From assembly GCA_001600615.1 (NCBI GenBank), contig BCKK01000001.1, positions 1,775,082-1,839,081 of the forward strand: a stretch of DNA of 64,000 nucleotides. The letters are read 5' to 3'. This stretch comes from Dioszegia crocea. Its lineage: Eukaryota; Basidiomycota; Tremellomycetes; Tremellales; Bulleribasidiaceae. The notes beneath the pieces were generated by a model that saw only the letters and a program-made list of their open reading frames with translations, was not told the origin of the DNA and searched no databases. Of this stretch, positions 44,954 to 58,768 are shown in pieces (the stretch's first letter is position 1; every line of letters starts with the position of its first letter). Both the position numbers and the translations under genes were made by a program.

Positions 44954-47174
44954 ATGTCAGACGGCTACTATGACCCCAGGCAGGCCAATGGGGCCTCACA
45001 CGGCACATCAGCTGGCCCTCCCCTGAGCTCAGACCAATACTCTGACGCCGGCGCACGGTCCACTACGCCCCACGACCTCAAACAGGATCAACATCACCTC
45101 GGTGCCAGTGCGCATGGGAATGGCAATGGGTCAGCGGCTGCTGCGGCTTCGGCGGCGGGTCAGTTGGCGAGGAAGAAGTTGGCGAGTTGGGTCGGGTTTA
45201 GTAATTTGCCTAACCAGGTGCACAGGAAGAGCGTCAGGTGAGTTTGATGATCAGTCTGGCGAAGGGGAGGGTTGGCATGCACGGCGTGGGACGACATACT
45301 CTTGGATCACCGTCATTCTCCCTCATCGACCTGCTTATATTTGGACACAATAGCTGACTAGTCAGACGCGGCTTCCAATTTGTCGCCATGGTGGTCGGTG
45401 CGTAGATATTTCAGGGCCAAAGGGGGTCTGTGCTGATTTCCATTTTCAGGCGAATCAGGATTGGGGAAATCGACACTCATCAACACTTTGTTCGAGACTC
45501 GGCTATATCAGCCTAAAGCAATCCCTCAGCCAGGTCAGGACAGGGGTAAGACGGTGCAAATTGAGAGTATTTCAGCGGGTATGTCATTCAACATTGAGAG
45601 ATTAGGCCTGGTGCATGTAGGGCGGAAGCTTACAAGTTCAGAGATCGAGGAGAACAATGTCAGACTCAAGTTGACGGTGGTGGACACCCCCGGATTTGGA
45701 GACTTTGTCAACAACGATGAGTGGTAAGTCTGGCAGCGGCTCTGTTTTCCAGGACCTCAAGATTAAGGATGGGTCCGGAAAAGGGCTGGATGACCTTGAT
45801 GGAAGTCCATCCAACGGAGGGACATCCAGTCCATCCAGCGCAACAACACCGCAAGGAGTATTTCTCCCCGCTTGGATGGCCTGGACAGTCTGAAAATCAG
45901 GGGTATTGGGAATCCTTTCAACCAACATCCACCCTCAGCTGAGCTGGATGGACTGTCCATCCAAAGAGCGTTCAGTCCGATCCTTAACTTTGGTTCTCCT
46001 TCATGAGGGAGTCTTATCTGACAATACACAGCTGGAAACCCATCGTGGACAACATTGAAGCTCGTTTCGACGCGTATCTCGAGCAAGAGAACCGAGTGAA
46101 CCGAAACAAACTCGTCGACAACCGTGTTCACGCGTGTATCTATTTCATCCAACCTACAGGACACTCGTAAGCTGAGCCGCTGTCAAAGAAGGATGCCTCG
46201 AACTTACCAATCAGCCTGAAACCCATTGACGTCGAATTCATGCGCCGACTACACACCAAGGTCAACCTTATCCCTGTCATTGCCAAGGCGGACACATTGA
46301 CCGACGAGGAAGTTGCGCTATTCAAGGAAAGGGTGAGTCGACGTGCTCTTTCCTGGTAGCTGTACACGATTGACATTGTAGATCCTGAACGACGTCGCTC
46401 ATCACAACATCCGAATCTTCCGTCCGCCTCAGTATGAGAATGAAGATGAGGAGACTGTGCAGGAGAATGAGGAGATTATGGTATGTTCTTCACTGCACTT
46501 TCGACCACCACCGCTGACACCTCAGTCCAAAGTCCCCTTCGCAGTGGTCGGGTCCGACTCTATCGTGCGCACCAATGATGGTCGGGAAGTCCGCGGGCGG
46601 GCTTACCCCTGGGGCGCGATTGAAGTGGACAATGAGGCACATTGCGACTTCGTCAAGCTTCGCCAGATGCTAGTGCGGACGCACATGGAGGAGCTGCGCG
46701 AGCACACCAATGATGTCTTGTATGAGAACTACCGGACGGAGAAGCTCAAGGGTATGGGGGTGAACCAGGATGAGAGTGTCTTTAGGGAGACCAAGTGAGT
46801 TGAGGAGTTGCCTCAGTGGAGCAGACATCAGCTGACACGATCTAGCCCTGCGGCGAAACAGCAAGAAGAGCGCGCACACCAAGAGCAGAAATTAGCCAAG
46901 ATGGAGGCTGAGATGAAGATGGTGTTCCAGCAGAAGGTCCAAGAGAAGGAGTCCAAGCTTAAACAATCGGAAGAAGAGCTGTATGCGCGTCATAGAGAGA
47001 TGAAGGAGGCGCTGGAGAAGCAGAGGTTGGAGTTGGAGGATAAGCGTAGGAGGTTGGAGAGTGGTCGGCCGTTGACGCCTGAGAAGGGGACTGTGAGTTT
47101 TGAGGATTCTTGTTTTGTGGATAGGGCCGAGCTGATCCATGTAGCAGAAGAAGAGGTTCGGGATTGGGAAGTAG
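44954..47174 (+). CDS. CDC3: Septin, Cdc3 type
   Basis: The ATG at 44954 gives an N-terminal extension of about 95 residues, rich in Gly/Ser/Ala, before the GTPase domain. G1 is [16 protein letters not shown]3 is [12 protein letters not shown] and G4 is AKADTLT. The septin unique element region is [20 protein letters not shown], then [20 protein letters not shown]. The C-terminal coiled coil ([20 protein letters not shown]) follows. The long N-terminus and coiled coil favour Cdc3 over Cdc10/11/12. Septins form hetero-oligomeric filaments at the bud neck. The last intron (47093-47147, branch GAGCTGATCC) leads to the short end KKRFGIGK and stop at 47174. The intron 45724-46031 is 308 nt and contains a fold-back insertion. 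Confidence 0.88.
45763..45987. mobile_element. Candidate fold-back (MITE-like) insertion in a septin intron
   Basis: The ends form an imperfect inverted repeat: TTAAGGAT-GGGTCCG at 45763-45777, and its inverse at 45973-45987 (12 of 15 positions). A perfect 12-bp internal inverted pair lies at 45828-45839 and 45943-45954. A smaller hairpin lies at 45945-45963 (TGGATGGA, CTG, TCCATCCA). No coding capacity is present. It fits a short non-autonomous element, but it could also be intron structure of another origin. Confidence 0.5.
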
Positions 47175-47355
47175 CGATGGCGTTTTTGGCTTATTTTACG
47201 GTTACTTGATAATGTGCTTGACGGGTTTGGATGCATTGTGTAGGACACGCGTGGTCTAGGTGCGAGAGTGTGCAGTCGCACAGTGCAATGGTCGAAACAG
47301 GCTGGGAGTTACTGCTTATACAGCATACATACTACGCGTCTAATCATTCTAATAT

Positions 47356-48747
<1,392 letters not shown>

Positions 48748-49046
48748 CTTGCTGCTCTCTGTCTTTGTGGGTTAGCTGAGAGTAAGTATGGAATGACAAG
48801 GTATAGTGAGTGATATTCCAGCAAGTTCTGCCTGGATTTCCGAAACACCTCCACTTCTCGGCGCACGGGCTACCCACGTGCCGCTTTCCGTCGGAACTTG
48901 GCCTAAAGATGACCGCGGCGACCTCGGAGGCCCTTTCATACACCCTATCTACACCTTTGTTCTATCACTGCCCTTTGTTACCCTGCCGCATCCTATACAT
49001 CACGGTCCTCACATCACCCGTATCAGACAATACAGATCAGACCGAC
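48748..49046. promoter_or_regulatory. Divergent promoter, CPR6 / SHB17-like gene
   Basis: About 299 bp separate the two outward-facing starts. It contains GGAAC/GTTCC-like pieces near 48890 that could belong to a heat-shock element, which would suit an Hsp90 co-chaperone. The match is too weak to assert. Confidence 0.35.
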
Positions 49047-50217
49047 ATGTCAGACCACATAGCCCTTGCAGAGCACTCGAGTCAGGCCACCAAGAGGCGT
49101 ATGCCCAGGGTGTACCTCGTCCGTCATGGTAAGTTCTGCTATCATGCTCTGGCTGGCATCAAGAGCTGACCTAACCAGGCGAGACTGAATGGTCCTTGAA
49201 CGGAAGACATGTGAGCTGATCTTCACGATACGCAGATGATTGACTCAATGACTGACGTCACTTCTTAGACTGGCGTATCTGATATCCCCCTCACGGCCAA
49301 CGGCGAGAAGACTGTCAAGGAGATGGGCCCCAAGATGATGGGCGAGGGCAGTGAGTATTTGATTATCATTTTCGGAGTGCGGTGCTCTTGCTGACTAGCC
49401 CAGAGCTCATTGACCCTTCTCATCTCCGACACATCTTCGTCTCGCCGCGAAAGCGGGCCCAGAGGACTGCCGAGCTCGTACGTGGTTCCATCCGGCCATG
49501 ATACTGAATCAGGGCAAAGTTCGCAGAGCTGATGTCTCTAGCTGTTCGGCGACAACAAGCCGGAGAAATGCAACATGGTTACCGAGCCTGAAGTTGGGGA
49601 GTGGGACTACGGAGCGTACGAAGGCAAATTGACCAAGGATATCCGAAAGGAGCATCCCAATTGGGATATCTGGACTGAAGGGTATGTCAGCTACATCTCT
49701 TCATACCCTGCGCACAGGGATCAAGCTGATTGGTACAGCTGCCCACCTGGCGAAACACCCGGAGAAAGCCCTCAGCAAATGTCTGATCGGGTCGACAGGG
49801 TAATTGCCAAAGTCCGCGCTATCCACGCTGCGGTAAGTTTCTTCCTCGATGTATTGAACGATCGCTGACTCCTACAGGCCGAACAGAGCGCACCGTCCCC
49901 TCACAACATTGATCATTCGGACGTGATCATCTTCTCGCACGGCCACTTCTCGAGGTGCTTCATTGCGCGATGGTGCGATTTCCCCATCAATGCGGGTTAC
50001 CACTTTGCGTCTGATGCCGGAGGGGTAAGTCCTGCATTGACTACACTATACTTGAGTATAGCTGACATTTTTCAGCTCGCTGTTCTTGGGTACCAGCACA
50101 TGACCCTGAAGGAGCCTTGTAAGTGCCATACGGGACTTAATTCGCCAGAGCGAAGCTGACTATGCAGCATTGATGGGCCTCAACTGGTACTCTGAAGACT
50201 CCTTGGCTCGTCGATAA
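49047..50217 (+). CDS. SHB17: Phosphoglycerate-mutase family phosphatase, SHB17-like
   Basis: Nine exons, about 245 residues. The catalytic histidine motif is VYLVRHGETEWSLNGRHTG, split by an intron after the RHG. Then come IFVSPRKRAQRTAELL and WDYGAYEGKLTKDIR, and the second His in IIFSHGHFSRCFIARW, followed by DAGGLAVLGY. The branch with WDYGAYEG and a DAGG motif near the C-terminus resembles yeast Shb17, sedoheptulose-1,7-bisphosphatase. That enzyme feeds carbon from triose phosphates to ribose through the riboneogenesis route. Other histidine phosphatases of this class are possible, so the substrate is an inference. Confidence 0.8.
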
Positions 50218-50365
50218 ACTCGTTGGCAATGAATCACCTTGTCATTGAATTTCGAAGGAGCGTCTGAATAGTCTGTATCACAATTTGACTTTGATGCACA
50301 GCCAGGCATTCTACAAATTTTAGGATGATAACAGAATCTGCTGACACCTCCTACGCTAAACACGC

Positions 50366-53300
50366 CTAATCATCCTCATCCGACTCAACAACTCGCCGCG
50401 ACTTGCCATTCTGTCGTGCTTGAGTCTGGGTCGGACTCTTCTCTGCCGCGCCATCCTCATCTGAACCGCCCGAAGGTGATCTCGACGGTATTCTCGGACT
50501 TGACTCTCGTTTCCGGGATACGGGAGGTGCTGGCGAGTCGCTCTCACTCCGTATGCCTGCCCGCTCCCCATCAGACCCTTCCGCCGCATCACCATCCACG
50601 TCCATCTGACTTGATCGACGTGGAGGCTCTTCCTCATCATCATCATCGTCGACCTCCACCACCGCTTTTCCCTTGCCTTTCCCTTTCCCCTTCCCCTTCG
50701 CCTCACCCTTATTCTTCCGCTTCCGTTTCCCCGTCCCAGTCTTCATCATGGCTCCACCTCCCCGTTCCTCCGCCAACCGGTCCATATCAGCCCTTAGTGC
50801 CTTCTCTCTCTCGAAGAAGGCAGCATCGGCAGCTTCATCATCATCTGAATCCTCAATAAACGCCGCACTCTTGTATATCTGAGTTTCGGCCTGTTTCTTC
50901 CTTCGAGCAGGTTTAGGCGGTCGAGGTCGGACATTGGCATCACTGTCCACGTCATCCTCGTCCGGATCGGAATCGGGAGCGCGACGCTTTTGTTTTCGGA
51001 CGCGACGAATGACAGCTTTGGGATCAATATCGGTCGTGGGAGCGAGAAGGTATTGCTCCAATGCGCTCTTAGATGCCGAGAGGTTAGACGGGATGACGGA
51101 AGCAGGGATGAACCATTTCTGTTCGGATACTGAGCGGGTCAGCGAACAGTCATACCGGTGAACACGCGGCAGAACTGACTGTTCTCGTCCTCGGTCTTTT
51201 CGAAACTCAGCAACTTCAGCATAAGTCGGAAGTGCGCATTCGACATCACTGCCGCTCGACGTTTATCGGTGTCTGCGTCGAGATCTGAATAATCAGCGGA
51301 ATACCTCATGTCACATCGAATCGCACTTACCGTGTGGCACGAACTTCTCCAGAGCGTCCTCACTCGGCCCAGCAAAGTTCCTCACTGCATCCTCATCCTC
51401 CTCAATCTCGGTAGGCCGCAGTGCCTCTCCATCAACACTAAGCACAATTTCCTCTCTCGCAGCTAGCGCTAATGCAATGACCTGAACACAAGATAAGCTG
51501 TGATCCCGTCGGTGTGTCTAGCCAACTCACCTCAATGATCCACTGCACCAAGTCCTTGTCCCCATTATCCACCAGCATACGCACCACAACGCTCATCTGA
51601 TCGCCCCAGCTCAACTTCTTATTCTTGACAAACTCCACATCCTTGAATCCGCCCTTTCCGCCCTTCCCACCGCCGCCACCACCACCCTCACTATCATCGC
51701 TCCCGTACCCCGCAGCAGTCTTCCACTTCCCACGACCCTTGTGAGTTATCGCTTCGACAATGAGGAAAGGGTCTTCCTGTATCCGCTTGAAGAATTTGCG
51801 TAGGATGAAGGTTATTATCTGCGTGAGGTCCCGTGAAGACTCATTATTTGGTAAAGAGGCTTTGAGGTCGATAATCCGTCGGAAGAGGTGGAGTGTCGTA
51901 ACCTGTACAATCAGAGCTGTCATGGATTACTCGACCGTTTTACTCACCTTGAAGTACAATCCCTCTCCCTGAGCTTTGACGACTTGGCGGTGCATAAGCC
52001 CAACGACTCGCTTTAGCTGATCAGGATCTTCAAATTCCTTAAATCGTGTCAAATACGCCAACAACGTATTTGTCACGCCTTCCGCGGCGAATCGCTACTA
52101 AGATCAGCTGCTGAATACTCAAACAACGCAGATAGGATCCGTACTGACCTGTTCAAAAGCCTTGAACGTGAATTGATGCTCAGCATACGTCGGAACATCC
52201 CTATCCGCCTCGTCTGCCCCCTCCTCATCTCCATATTCCTCCGGCATCTCCTTACCCGCCTCCTCGGCAAGCTGCTTCTTCCTCTTGATGGCCCGCCGCG
52301 CCTTCTTCTTTCGCACATACATGAACCCCTTATTCTTACTGTACTTCTCCAGCATCCGCAGAAGGACATAAGCGAAGTGGACGACCGAGTCAAGGTACGC
52401 GATAGACTGATCCTTGTACTGCGACATGACAGTCAGGGCGGAATCGAGGATATCGTAGTTGTAGTAGATCGAATTCTGGAGAATCTCAGCCGCTTCGGCG
52501 TCGGAAGGGTTGTCGGAGGTGGACATGTTGTCGATGAGCAGAAGCTGGAATGTGAGCTGGAATCGCAGGTCGGGCTACGTTCAACTCACGATTTGGGTGA
52601 AGCAATTCAGACAGGCCTGAAGCTCAGTCCACGCTGGTGGCTGTCACACATCAACGGTGTGTCTAACTCTTCACCAGGCATGGCGACTTACTCTATCATC
52701 CATTGTGGTCCTCAATCGGTTGAAGACCCATTTAACACTGTCCATTTCGGCCATGACGATCGCGTATCCCAACAACATCTCATCATCCTCCCCCTCCACA
52801 GCTCTGCCTTTCCCCTTATCATTCTCTTTCCGCTTTGCCTGCTTATCTCGAACAAGCATGAGGTACTCCATGAAGAATCGGGACAGGAAGAATGTCCGGG
52901 TATTATCAGTATCTCTGATTTTGGCCCGTTCCATTCTAATGTCTTTGAGAATCGAGGAGAAGAAGGCTAGTCTTTGTTAGCCTCGGTGCATTGTGCAACA
53001 AGGTGATGACTTACTGTTGAAGCAATTTTCGATGAAGGATGTTGCAAATTCTTGTAGCGTCCTTAGAGCATCCGGGCTGAGATCGACATATCGGCCGCCC
53101 TCGTCCTGCACTTAGTCAGAGTGGACCGCCGGAAGTCCGCACACTGCCACTCACGATTTTCTTCAGCTTGCCAGCCCGCTTCTTCTTGCCTTGATCCAAA
53201 AGAGCTCCAGCGTCAAAGTTGATTGCGTTCTGTCGATGTAGCACAAGCTTTTGATCGCCCTAGGACAATCAGCGCTGCAATCTCCGCAAGAAAGACAGGC

Positions 53301-54538
53301 CAACGTACCGCCTTGATGGCCACTGTCGTCCCGAAACGCGAATGTCTCGTCCCTCCCTGCCTTGACTTCAGTGACTTCTGCCGCGTCTCCGATTCTAGCA
53401 TCTTGGCAAGCTTCTCGATTGGCGCCTATTTGTCAGCAATAAGCCACATACGCAGCTGCGGAACTAAACATACCCGATCTTGGTCCTGAACTAGCTCTTT
53501 CGGCTTCACGCCTCGGAACATCAGATGCAGGATATCAAGAACGAGCACATTATAATTGTTGAAATCTGATTTATCCGCCGAAGCCGCTAGGGTGAGGAAG
53601 AGTTGGAAGTAGGTGAGGTCGTTGAGCTGAATGATCAGGGCAGACTAAGGAAAAGATCAGCATGTCATGTCGCCCGAAGTTGCAATTAAGCATTTACCTG
53701 CAAATGCGCCAGTTCCTCCTTCTCGCCAGTCGCAGTTCCCTCCGCCACTGCATCCCGGATAGATAACAGGTTCCGAACGATGTGCAGTGCCAGAGAAATG
53801 ATCTGTTCATCTCTCTCCGTCCTACTATGTCAGCTACAGCGCATATGTATACAAGAGACTACAGCTTACTTTCTCGGTTCGGCCAAACTTGGGAGCATGA
53901 TCGCGAGTAGACTCCGGAGTGGGCGGTTGGTCTGAAGCAGCATTGCCTAAATGTTTAGCACGATCACTTCTTCGAGCGGCATCACTCCGGACTGACCTTG
54001 TATTCGGTCTGCGACCGTAGTAGAGTGGCGTAATCCGTGACTGCATCCGGCTCATCCGCCATCTCTTTCAGTTCCGCCTGAACGTCGATCGGCCAGGTTA
54101 ACGCAGCTATTAAATCGCCTTGTCCAATCAGCTCCAATATCTTACGGACCGGTGGAACGACTCACAAGCTACAAGAGACACCTTTCTCCCCCACTCTCCT
54201 CTCTCCGCACACTCCACCAAGAGCGCAATCAACTCCTTCATCAATCCCGCTCTGGCCATACATCGCGCAACAGTCCGCTCATCATCCGAATCATCTTTCC
54301 GCCATAATCGCTTCAGATCCTTCAAGACTGCAAGAACTGAATCTCCAGGCCTGTAGACAGTCTCGTATAGTCCTGATCCGGACGGTGTCTCCACACTTTC
54401 ATAACCTCCCACAGCGTTGACGAGGGATTGAACGGCCGGCATGAAGACTGCGAATCGGTCCGAGGCCTCGTCGGTTATTGATTCGGTGTCGAGCATGGCG
54501 TCGTCGCCTGACATGTAGCCTGAGACTGAGGCAGACAT
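50366..54538 (-). CDS. TOF1: Replication fork-protection protein Tof1/Timeless
   Basis: A large gene with about a dozen introns; ATG at 54538, stop at 50366, roughly 1100-1150 residues. The N-terminal helical Timeless region contains LAVLKDLKRLWRKDDSDDER, LNDLTYFQLFLTLAASADKS, NYNVLVLDILHLMFRG and PIEKLAKML. The middle carries TFFLSRFFMEYLMLVRDK, MDSVKWVFNRLRTTMDDR, AWTELQACLNCFTQILLLID and LRMLEKYSKNKGFMYVRKKK. The C-terminus is acidic and KKRK-rich. Tof1/Timeless with Csm3/Tipin and Mrc1 paces the replisome and mediates checkpoint signalling and programmed fork pausing. It is adjacent to but independent of the tRNase Z gene. Confidence 0.92.
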
Positions 54539-54868
54539 CGTGTGTAGTTAAAATCAGACTGCCGCTGTGGTAGCCTCAGGTAGTGAGTGTGTAGATGACT
54601 GTCGACTGGTAAATTCGCGGAATCGTGATGGCCGCCGGCCGACGCGACTGGACGCGACCGGATTGCGTAATCTACCGAAATTCTGAAACACAACATGAAA
54701 CACCCCAAGTCACCCCATACGCGCGCGGATTCGTAACTTATAGACTTGGCGGATCTGAGTAGCGGTGACAGCAAACAAGGCCTCTCTGCATTGGCATGAC
54801 ACTGAGAGATGTGGTTCTATAAGATTTACAAGACACAATAGTTCTACTCCCGCCATAAGGCCACCCTA
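54539..54868. promoter_or_regulatory. TOF1 promoter / tRNase Z 3' region
   Basis: About 330 bp. It contains ACGCGC near 54720, which could include an MBF-like ACGCG element fitting a replication gene. This is suggestive only. Confidence 0.4.
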
Positions 54869-57800
54869 TCATTCTTTCGTCTCCGACGCCTTCCCGCTAT
54901 CCCTACCAGCCTCGCCTGCTTCCACGCTGACGGCGATGTCTTCCATCGAGGGTGTAAGCCCTGTCTCTATAGTACCGGTAGCCGGAGCGAAATCGATATC
55001 GGACTTCTCGACGTTCTCCCCACCCTCGCCCATGTCGATATCCGTCCCGCCGCTTGTTATTGCTGGCTCTAGGCGTAGCTTGGAAGGCAATTTCCCCTCC
55101 TGACTCATGGCTGCCTCTTCCCCCGTTTGAGTTGATCCACCCTCACCGCCTGACTGGACTTGCACCGTGCTCGCCCTATCCGCCAAAATCCTGTTGACCA
55201 CTTCGGCCCCCTCCCCATTCCTGGCCTCTTCCCCCGTTTTCTCGGGTCCAGCTTCGCCAGACTGACTCTGCGCCGTCCTCGCCATATCCGCCAAAATCCC
55301 ATCGACCACTACCCGCGCGCGCTCGGCGACGCTTGTTGCCTCTGCACCACTCGCAGCCAACGCATCATGTTCGGATCGTTGCTTTTTGCTGAGTTTTGTA
55401 GGAGAGGGAGATCTGCGTTTCTTGATGGCACGCCCATGACCTTCTTGCTGGATTGTCAGCTAAGTCCGCCCAGTATGGTATACTGATGTATCAACTCACT
55501 TGGTCGGGTAATAGACCGAAGGCCTTCGATCGTTGGCGCTTTTCCTTTGCGGATTCCGTCTTCACGTCCTTCTTCTCCAATGATGCAGACTCCTTCTTGG
55601 TGCCCTTCTTCTCCACCGGGACAGGTTCCTTCTGGCTTGCCTTCTTCTCCGTCTCTGGCGCCTCGTCGACCTCAATCGCATCCGCATCTTCTTCTTCTGG
55701 AAAGAGGAGCGAGATGGAGTCCATGTAATGTGCCATCTTCCACATGTCTGACACCTGGATGGACATGAGGTCGAACGAAATTGACACGATCGGTTCGGCA
55801 TTGGGAGCCGGGGATCCAGATCTGGAAGAACGGGGAGAGGTAGCTGTAGCTGTGGTGGGCGCGGATGGGGAAGACGGCATGAGAGCTGGGAGTTTGGGGA
55901 TTTTGGGATAACGTTGGGAGAAGTGATTGAGAAGGATATGTTGAGCTTTCATGCTGATCTATTAGCTTGAGTATCTCGATTTGCCGGTGAGGAATCACTC
56001 ACTCTTTGCCCACTTGGATAGCCTGGCTGAAGGTACTGTGTCCCTTGTAGGCAGCCATTTCCGCCTTGTCGTCCTCCAATGTCGCTTCGTGAATGAGGAG
56101 AGTCGCTCCCTTGCCAATCTTGACGAGAGTTTCGCAGGGTTTGGTGTCCCCGGAGTACCTAGATCTGTCAGTTCCGGAACGTCACTGCCAGGAAGGAACG
56201 ACTCACACTATTTTCCATCCCGTGTTATGTCTGATTACAAGACCATTGGCCGAGCCTCGATGCGACACCCAAGGAACCTGCGCCCATTTGATGTCGAGGT
56301 CGATAAGCATCTGATCCACCGAATGGAAATGGTTTCTGTTGCTGCTACATGTTAGCTGAATCTAACGTCGGCCAATCATCAGAGGAGACCTTACATTGCC
56401 TCTGATATGCCCATGCAATCAGCATGTGGCCAACGCCGGGCACCCGTAAACAAGTCCTCCTGTCCCCAGGTACAAGGTGCACCCTCCATCGACTCATGGA
56501 AAGCCACTCTCGAGTCAGACCAGCCTGGTCCAGGGGAACTGGCTGGTGATTTGTGCGTATATAGCGATCTTCCTCCGCTTCCGGGGACCGCCGATCTATT
56601 GTTGGCCAGCCGAGTCGAAGTGATAAAGACCACATTCGCCAACGCCTCATCGGACGCGTGCTGCTGCCAGGATGATGACTCTTGCAAGTGCAGGCCGATA
56701 CTTGTCGGGGCCAGGATGTATAGCGGTGCTGTAACGCCGTGCTTAGAAGGATCAGCACGAGAGCGAGAGCGATACCGAGTCAGCATTGCTCACCTTGAAT
56801 CTATCTTCCAATATGCTGTGTAAGCCAAGATGATGATCCGCGTGCATATGGCTGATGAAGATCATCTTCAGCTGGCCATACAGCACCATCATTCCGTCCG
56901 GTCCAAAGCGGCGTCGCATCTGACCCAACGTCCCTTCACCACAATCCAGCAATATCGCACCGTCGACTCCACTGCAAAGCCTCGGAACGTGGAGTATCGT
57001 TGACGAAACATTTCGGTACTTCGAAGGGATCGCACTTCCCGTACCGAGCGTCGTCACCGTGATGTCGTGGCCGGGCACGCTTGCGCCAGCTGGATCTTTG
57101 AGTAAAGCGGCCATGGCTTGGGATTTCTTGTAGATCGACAGCACGGCTCCTTCTCTAGCGGACTTGTATTCTGGGGAGAATGTGGCCGGACGTTCATTGC
57201 TACTGGCTTTCGAGAGCGGCTCGTCCTTGTCGTGATTGGGGACCAGCTCTGCCTTGGCCGGAGGGTGCATGCGAACCTGATGATTAGGGAGGAGGACGGA
57301 GGCATTCGACGGGAGCGAGGCTGTTTCAAACGTGGTATTCAGTGACCCATATTGCTTGCGGAAGATCCTATTATCGACCTTGGAAAGATCTTCCATATGC
57401 CGAGCGGCTGAGCGGAAATACGGATCATTCGTGTAGCTTTCGAAATCGGCGATAAAGTGCTGCTTGAGTGAGCTCCGTCTCCCACACGATACGAGAAGGG
57501 ATACTTACTTGAGTCTCATCTCCGAACGAAGCCATCCATGCTTGGTACGCAGGTGCCCGATAGACCGAAGAAGACACCCGGTGCACAATCATATGGACCT
57601 TCCTAGCCTCTTCATCACCAGCTGAGGAGGTCTGATATCGGCGAAAAGCTGTGGATTCGAGCAGACTCGGCAGATTGGCCGGAGAACAAGTTACGACGAT
57701 GAGGACCTGACCAATTAGCACATACCCGATTAGAGACATCGGGAGCTTACAGCACCTGGTCCCCCGCCAACCAAACAGTCCACCGGTCTGACAATTCGCT

Positions 57801-58768
57801 TCCCGCCTTCAGCCGTGGGATCATCCACTTCAATATCCTCCCCTTTCACCAGCTTGCCCCGGATTGGCCCGTTCGGTACGCCAAGCGCGATCGCCCGCAT
57901 GACATCAAATTTCCCCCGAACAGGTGGCGGCTCGAGAATATACACCAACTCCGTCGCTTGCTCTTCCGGAGTAGGTAGTGGGAGGGGATACCTGATCTCG
58001 GGCCAGCTTGCCGCAAAAGTACCATCATTCCGAACGAATGGACCTTTGGGCTGATCGCGACGTGCATCGATGCTCGCCGCTCGGGTGAACATGTGAGACA
58101 CGATCAGATCTCGCCATGCCTCCAATTCCGGGCGCGGCATGACGGTCGGTCGCGTGCTCGAGAAGTCCGGTCTGAATGTGTCGATATCGATGGGCGAACT
58201 GTCGGAGTTTATTGGTGTGGTGCGAAGGGCCATGGGAACCAGGGACACAGCTTTGACGGTGACGTTGGAGGATTGGAACATTTCTGTAATGTCGTGTGGT
58301 GATTTGCCGATTGACATGGATTTGGGGACGACCTTGAAATCGGCTCTGAAGATTTAGCTCGAGATCAAAGGCAGAAAATTGCGTGCTGAGACCTACCTCA
58401 TGACAGACGAGCGAAATGTTGAGATGAAATGAGCTGTGTCAGGGGGTCCGACGACATTCAGCTGAGGGATTCCAGTATCCGCCGCAGTCATGATCACACC
58501 TGAGAGATCAGCAATCTCCATATGACTCTTTGATGTCACACATACCCGGCAAACCCATTCTTGTCCTGTTCTGCGCATCCGATAGAAAGACCGCCTCGAC
58601 CCCCTTCAACCCAAGCTTCTTCTGAACATACGCCCTCTGCGTCCCCTCTCCGCACCCAAAAATGTATCGAGCATTATCGAAAGACACATGAAGCGTCAAA
58701 TCCGTATCTGGTCCTGGAACAGAGACACAGCGAACGTGCCAATTCGGACTGTAATTCTCGGTCGGCAT
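54869..58768 (-). CDS. TRZ1: Long-form tRNase Z (3' tRNA processing endonuclease)
   Basis: The ATG at 58768 starts [20 protein letters not shown]. The degenerate N-terminal metallo-beta-lactamase half contains [17 protein letters not shown] and [19 protein letters not shown]. The active C-terminal half contains [19 protein letters not shown], the zinc motif [43 protein letters not shown] and [11 protein letters not shown]. These features define the long form (ELAC2/Trz1), which trims tRNA 3' trailers in nucleus and mitochondria. The C-terminus extends about 300 residues past the core: a KKxx-rich part, then an internal repeat ([17 protein letters not shown] and [17 protein letters not shown]). 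An ATG-less open extension upstream of the start is discussed in findings. Confidence 0.92.
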
